64,000 nt of DNA from contig CM039182.1 in the NCBI GenBank assembly GCA_008360975.2, positions 147,006,656-147,070,655 of the forward strand, written 5' to 3'. The notes beneath the pieces were generated by a model. The model saw only the letters and a program-made list of their open reading frames with translations. It was not told where the DNA came from and did no database searches. Below, in pieces: positions 60,233 to 64,000 of this stretch. The first letter of the stretch is position 1, and every line of letters starts with the position of its first letter. Position numbers and translations under genes: made by a program. The stretch is from Lichenostomus cassidix (Eukaryota; Chordata; Aves; Passeriformes; Meliphagidae).

Positions 60233-63200
60233 TAATTTCTGTGATTTCCCAAGAAACTAGTTTGAAAAGGAGACATTTTTTTTCTTTGTTAGCATCTCAT
60301 TCAAGTGTAATAAATTCCTCTCTCTTAATAGGAAGGGTGTCTTTGAGTAACCTCAAGTCCAGTTTCTTTCATTATCCTGTGGTGAAGGAGCCTCATTTGT
60401 ACTCCAAAGAGCAGCTTTGATTGTTGTGGTCCTTAGCTTTTCTCTCCAAGCTCTGTTCGTCATCCAGAACAGTCATTCCACTAAATTATCAGTTTCTGTT
60501 ATACATGAGCTGCTTCTACTTGGCATCAGAATAACTTTTTTTCTCAGTAACTAAAAATCTAACTGATCAAATGAAAACACTAAGACATTTCAATTATTTG
60601 AAAAGAATAACCAAAGATGCCAATAAAATCTGGGCTGTAGCAATCAAATCATGATTCAAGTTGACTCCCAAGATGTGACCGCATTAGCTTATATAGGAAG
60701 AAAATATTTTCAATATTAATTACCAGTGCTTTTTAACAAACTTGGCAGTAAATCCAATTTTAACAATAATTAACTGCACAGTCATTAATTCTGGAACTTA
60801 AGCCAAATGTAGTCTTCCATACTGAGGACATCTGTGATTGTCTCCTTTGGAATTTGTTCCCCATGCATCTTATATAAGTACATCAGAAATATTCCAGCTC
60901 AGATCCCTTTGTTTTATTTACAGGACGTGAGAAAGCAGGCTTGGAAACCTATCAACTGAAGTTTAGAGAGAACAGAGAAGGGGAAAAAATAAATTTTAAA
61001 AATAGTTCTGATTAACTTGTTTCACCAAAAAAAAAAGGAATAGAAAAAAGAATAATCTTTGTAGTCTTCATTTGTACGTGAATAAAACAGAAGATGCAAA
61101 CATGCAGAATACATTCAGAGAAAAAGCTCCTAACAAGGATTTACTAATTTTTGTATATTAAGGTTTATTGGAGCAATGGGAGTCTCCAAATTCTCTGCTC
61201 TTTGCAGCTGAAAGATCCACTTCCCAAAATAACATTTCTTCCCCAAAGTTACACAAATCCTCTTCCACTTCCAAGAAACCACCCCCAGCTCACAGCTTCC
61301 TTGAGCACAACCCAGATCCTGGTTATGTGTGCCACTACATACTGATTTATTTGGATATTTTCATTCTGAAAGAGAAGAACAACCTCTGCTTTCATGCTAG
61401 CTTACCTTGCCCTCATCACGCCTGGCTTAATGGTGAAGCAAAGGAATATTTTTAGGTACTGAGGAAATGAACAGCGAAAGAATATGCAAGATCTCCACAC
61501 TATTCCTTCCTGCCTTAATGCCTAAATGCTTCTCAGGAGCCTGCATAGATCAAGGTTTTCCACTTACACTTCTGCTTTTATATCTTCTATTTACTAGAGT
61601 ACAAATAGTTATTGCCACCAAAAAAAGTGCAAGGCATCCAACTTCAAACAGGCCCTTAAATGGTGCTGACTGTGTACTTTACTTGCAGAAACCACAAAGC
61701 GGAACAAATAAAAAGAGCTGTTGTAAGACTTGCTAAAGAGGTTCAGGTACTTGCCATAATCATTTTGCAGATGGAGATAAGCCTGAAAGAACATTAAAGT
61801 TTCACAGCAGAGAGGTGATGTGGAGTTGATCGTGTCAAAAGGTTAAAAACGTTTTTGGGTATTTTTGCTTCTGTTTTTTCAAAGTAGGTTGTGAGATATG
61901 TATAAATCATTCATATTCTATTCAAACAGAGTTCTGATTCACTTCTTGAGGATTTCAACAGATTACCATACCAAAGCACACTTTCTGTCCAGCTTCCACT
62001 CTTCAGCTATGTGTCTTCTGTACTCTGTATCATCCTCTTCAATACAATCTCCACATCATTTTTGAAAGCTCAGCACTTCACAGCTCTCCTTTTCTGGCAC
62101 TATAATCTCTTTCCTCTTTTCAAGCAAGTGTCAAAACATAATTCTTTCCTTCTGAAAGCCTTTTCCTTTTTTTTTCTTATAGAATTTCTACACAAACTGC
62201 TTTTGATAAAAAAAAATTGCAAAAGCACTGCATAAATGCAGTTCTTTCGATAATTGAGTAAATTCCAATTTCCTCAAACAAACATATGTTTGATGTTCCA
62301 CATTATTACCATTACAAAATTGTTATGTCAAAAGCATTTTTGCAATTTATGAATTAAATTAAATGAATGAAAGATAATGAAAATTGCCAAAACTCAACTC
62401 TATCATTATAAGTCTTAAGAAAATTGTAATTTAAAATATTAAAACACCCCATAATTTAGATTAAGTTTGGTTGGAATTAATAACTTTGAGAAGGTACAAT
62501 TTAAAACAAATTCAAAGCCTGATATTGGGAATTGAGGAATCTGGTTCCAGTTGAGGTATTCTGTGAAAGAGTAGCTGGGGAAAATTTGGATCTGGTCAGG
62601 CTAATCTTTATGTTAAACCTGACATAAGTGAGTAAAGACACCAACATGTTTTGTTGCTGTTGGATTTTGGATTTTCAAGCACATTCACTTGTAAAGATTA
62701 TGCATCTCTGTGGTGTCAGGTATTGCAATAATGAAAAAAGCTGCTATTGTCCAAGGGCATAATATGAATGCAGAAAGAAATCCAAATGCATAAAGTCTCT
62801 GCCATTATTCATACTGAACATTGAAGTTATTTCTATCTTGGGTCAGGCCTATCTTTTTAAATATTTTACTGCGTACTTTTGGCTAAGTAAAATATTCATG
62901 AATGTATTTCAGAATAATCGAATCTAATTTAGATTCTAACTTAGAGGTCTTCTATTCAACAGGTCTCACTCTTCTCCTGCTTAGTTGTGAAATGTAGAAC
63001 TGTTTCCCGGTCTGAAAACATTTCTGAATGTCAAACAGATTGCACTGAAGAAATACTGCTCATTATTTCCCTATGAATGTATCTCAGGCATCCAAGCAGG
63101 TTGCAAAGAACCAGACCACATGAGCTTACACATATGATGAATAGTGATGATTTAAAAGGAACAGTTTGCAAACAGTGCACAGATTGAAAAGTTTTCATCA

Positions 63201-63581
63201 ACGGTATTTAGCAAAAGCCTATAAATAACACAGATATTCATGCAAGTCAGGAGACATTTCTGAATTAAAATGGGATTTAAATACATGAAGCTTTCAGCTG
63301 AAATCTCATCCTTAACTAGTTGTACCTTTAACATGGCTGGATCTCTGTGCTCATTGTGGTGACTATTGTAATTTCATGCCAAAACATTCATTTCTTTTAG
63401 TGTATAATATAGGGGAGGTGAGAATAATTGTACAATGAAGGATATGCCCACATTCTGGTATCTAGCACCTCCTTTTCTGATGGAAAGGAGTGGACTTTCT
63501 AAGTGTCAGCAGAAGGAAACAAGTCACAGCAATGACCTGTGTGCATTACAAGTTTGTGTAGCCTGGCTTTCCACAGAACCT
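60233..63581. other. Unique AT-rich sequence, no gene seen
   Basis: No exon or clear repeat. A perfect 17-bp inverted repeat sits at 62920-62936 (arms GAATCTAA / TTAGATTC). The sequence just after it (CTTAGAGGTCTTCTATTCAA) weakly recalls a reverse CR1 tail, but too weakly to call. Confidence 0.5.
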
Positions 63582-63883
63582 TAGAATCACAGAACCCTTA
63601 AGGATGGAAAAGATCTCCAGGATCATCAAGACAAAACCATGGCACTAAGTGTCATGTCCAGTCATTTTTATGGTGACCACATCACTTCCCTGGGCAGTTC
63701 ATTACAATGCTTGATAACCTTCTCAGAGAAGAAATTCTTCCTAATCTCCACCTTGAACCTCCCCTGGCACAGCCTGAGGACATTTCCTCTTGTCCTGTCG
63801 CTGATTGTCTGGGAGATGAGGCCAATCCCCACCTGGCTACAACCTCCTGTCAGGCAGCTGTAGAGAGTGACAAAGCTGCCTGA
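63582..63883 (-). mobile_element. CR1 LINE 3' fragment
   Basis: Reverse CR1: TAGAATCACAGAACCCTTAA, GGATGGAAAAGATCTCCAGG, TCCCTGGGCAGTTCATTACA, GAAGAAATTCTTCCTAATCT, ACATTTCCTCTTGTCCTGTC and CCCACCTGGCTACAACCTCC. It ends near TGTAGAGAGTGACAAAGCTG. The remaining 117 bp to the window end show nothing recognisable. Confidence 0.95.
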
Positions 63884-64000
63884 GTCTGAAAGCAGTGCCA
63901 GGAGCCAGCCGTGAAAACACTGCTGCAGGCAGCAATTCTGAGCGCATGCAAATCCCCTTGAATTTTAGGGGTTGCTCAATCAGCATCCAACAGACCACTG

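Noticed and set aside
62911..62975. Reverse CR1 tail
   Set aside because: Only scattered similarity (CAGAATAATCGAATC, AGGTCTTCTATTCAACA); too weak to call by eye.

Overview
The window looks like a gene-free stretch of a bird chromosome, most likely from a songbird (Passeriformes). It is AT-rich, has no operon-like gene packing, and is strewn with fragments of the avian CR1 retrotransposon in both orientations, many ending in the CR1 3' signature (repeats of ATTCTATG after a TTCCAAC block). Endogenous-retrovirus LTRs of types I recognise from songbird genomes are also present. So is a decayed SINE with a tRNA-Ile-like head and a CR1-type tail, which resembles TguSINE1, first named from zebra finch. 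Family names come from memory; no database was searched.

Layout. 0-10 kb: unique sequence with CR1 pieces at 1.4, 3.0 and 6.2-7.0 kb; the last keeps part of the CR1 reverse-transcriptase C-terminus. 11-14 kb: two partial LTRs of one family, both on the minus strand, with a short CR1 tail before the second. 14-26.7 kb: unique sequence holding the longest open frame of the window (22609-23193), which lies downstream of a good TATA box but matches nothing I know. 26.7-30.5 kb: two ancient, same-strand CR1 copies; the second runs in order from endonuclease to 3' end over about 2.6 kb and carries what looks like an unrelated insertion. 31.9-35 kb: small CR1 tails, the tRNA-Ile-type SINE and another CR1. 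37.4-39.2 kb: a nested, GC-rich cluster, with one LTR inside a CR1 and a second, opposite LTR with a 6-bp duplication and strong G-quadruplex motifs. 43.5-44.0 kb: a clean solo LTR with a perfect 5-bp target duplication. 45.6 kb: three adjacent short hairpins. 52.0-55.6 kb: a long CR1 3' portion, then a CR1 endonuclease remnant interrupted by a CR1 of opposite orientation. 56-64 kb: four more CR1 pieces in AT-rich unique sequence.

No exon of a recognisable host gene, no functional tRNA or rRNA gene and no CRISPR array was seen. The window is best read as intergenic or deep-intronic DNA whose visible history is layers of retrotransposon insertion: old CR1 first, then younger CR1, the SINE and LTRs, some nested in earlier copies. 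Nothing here clearly forms a working multi-gene system.
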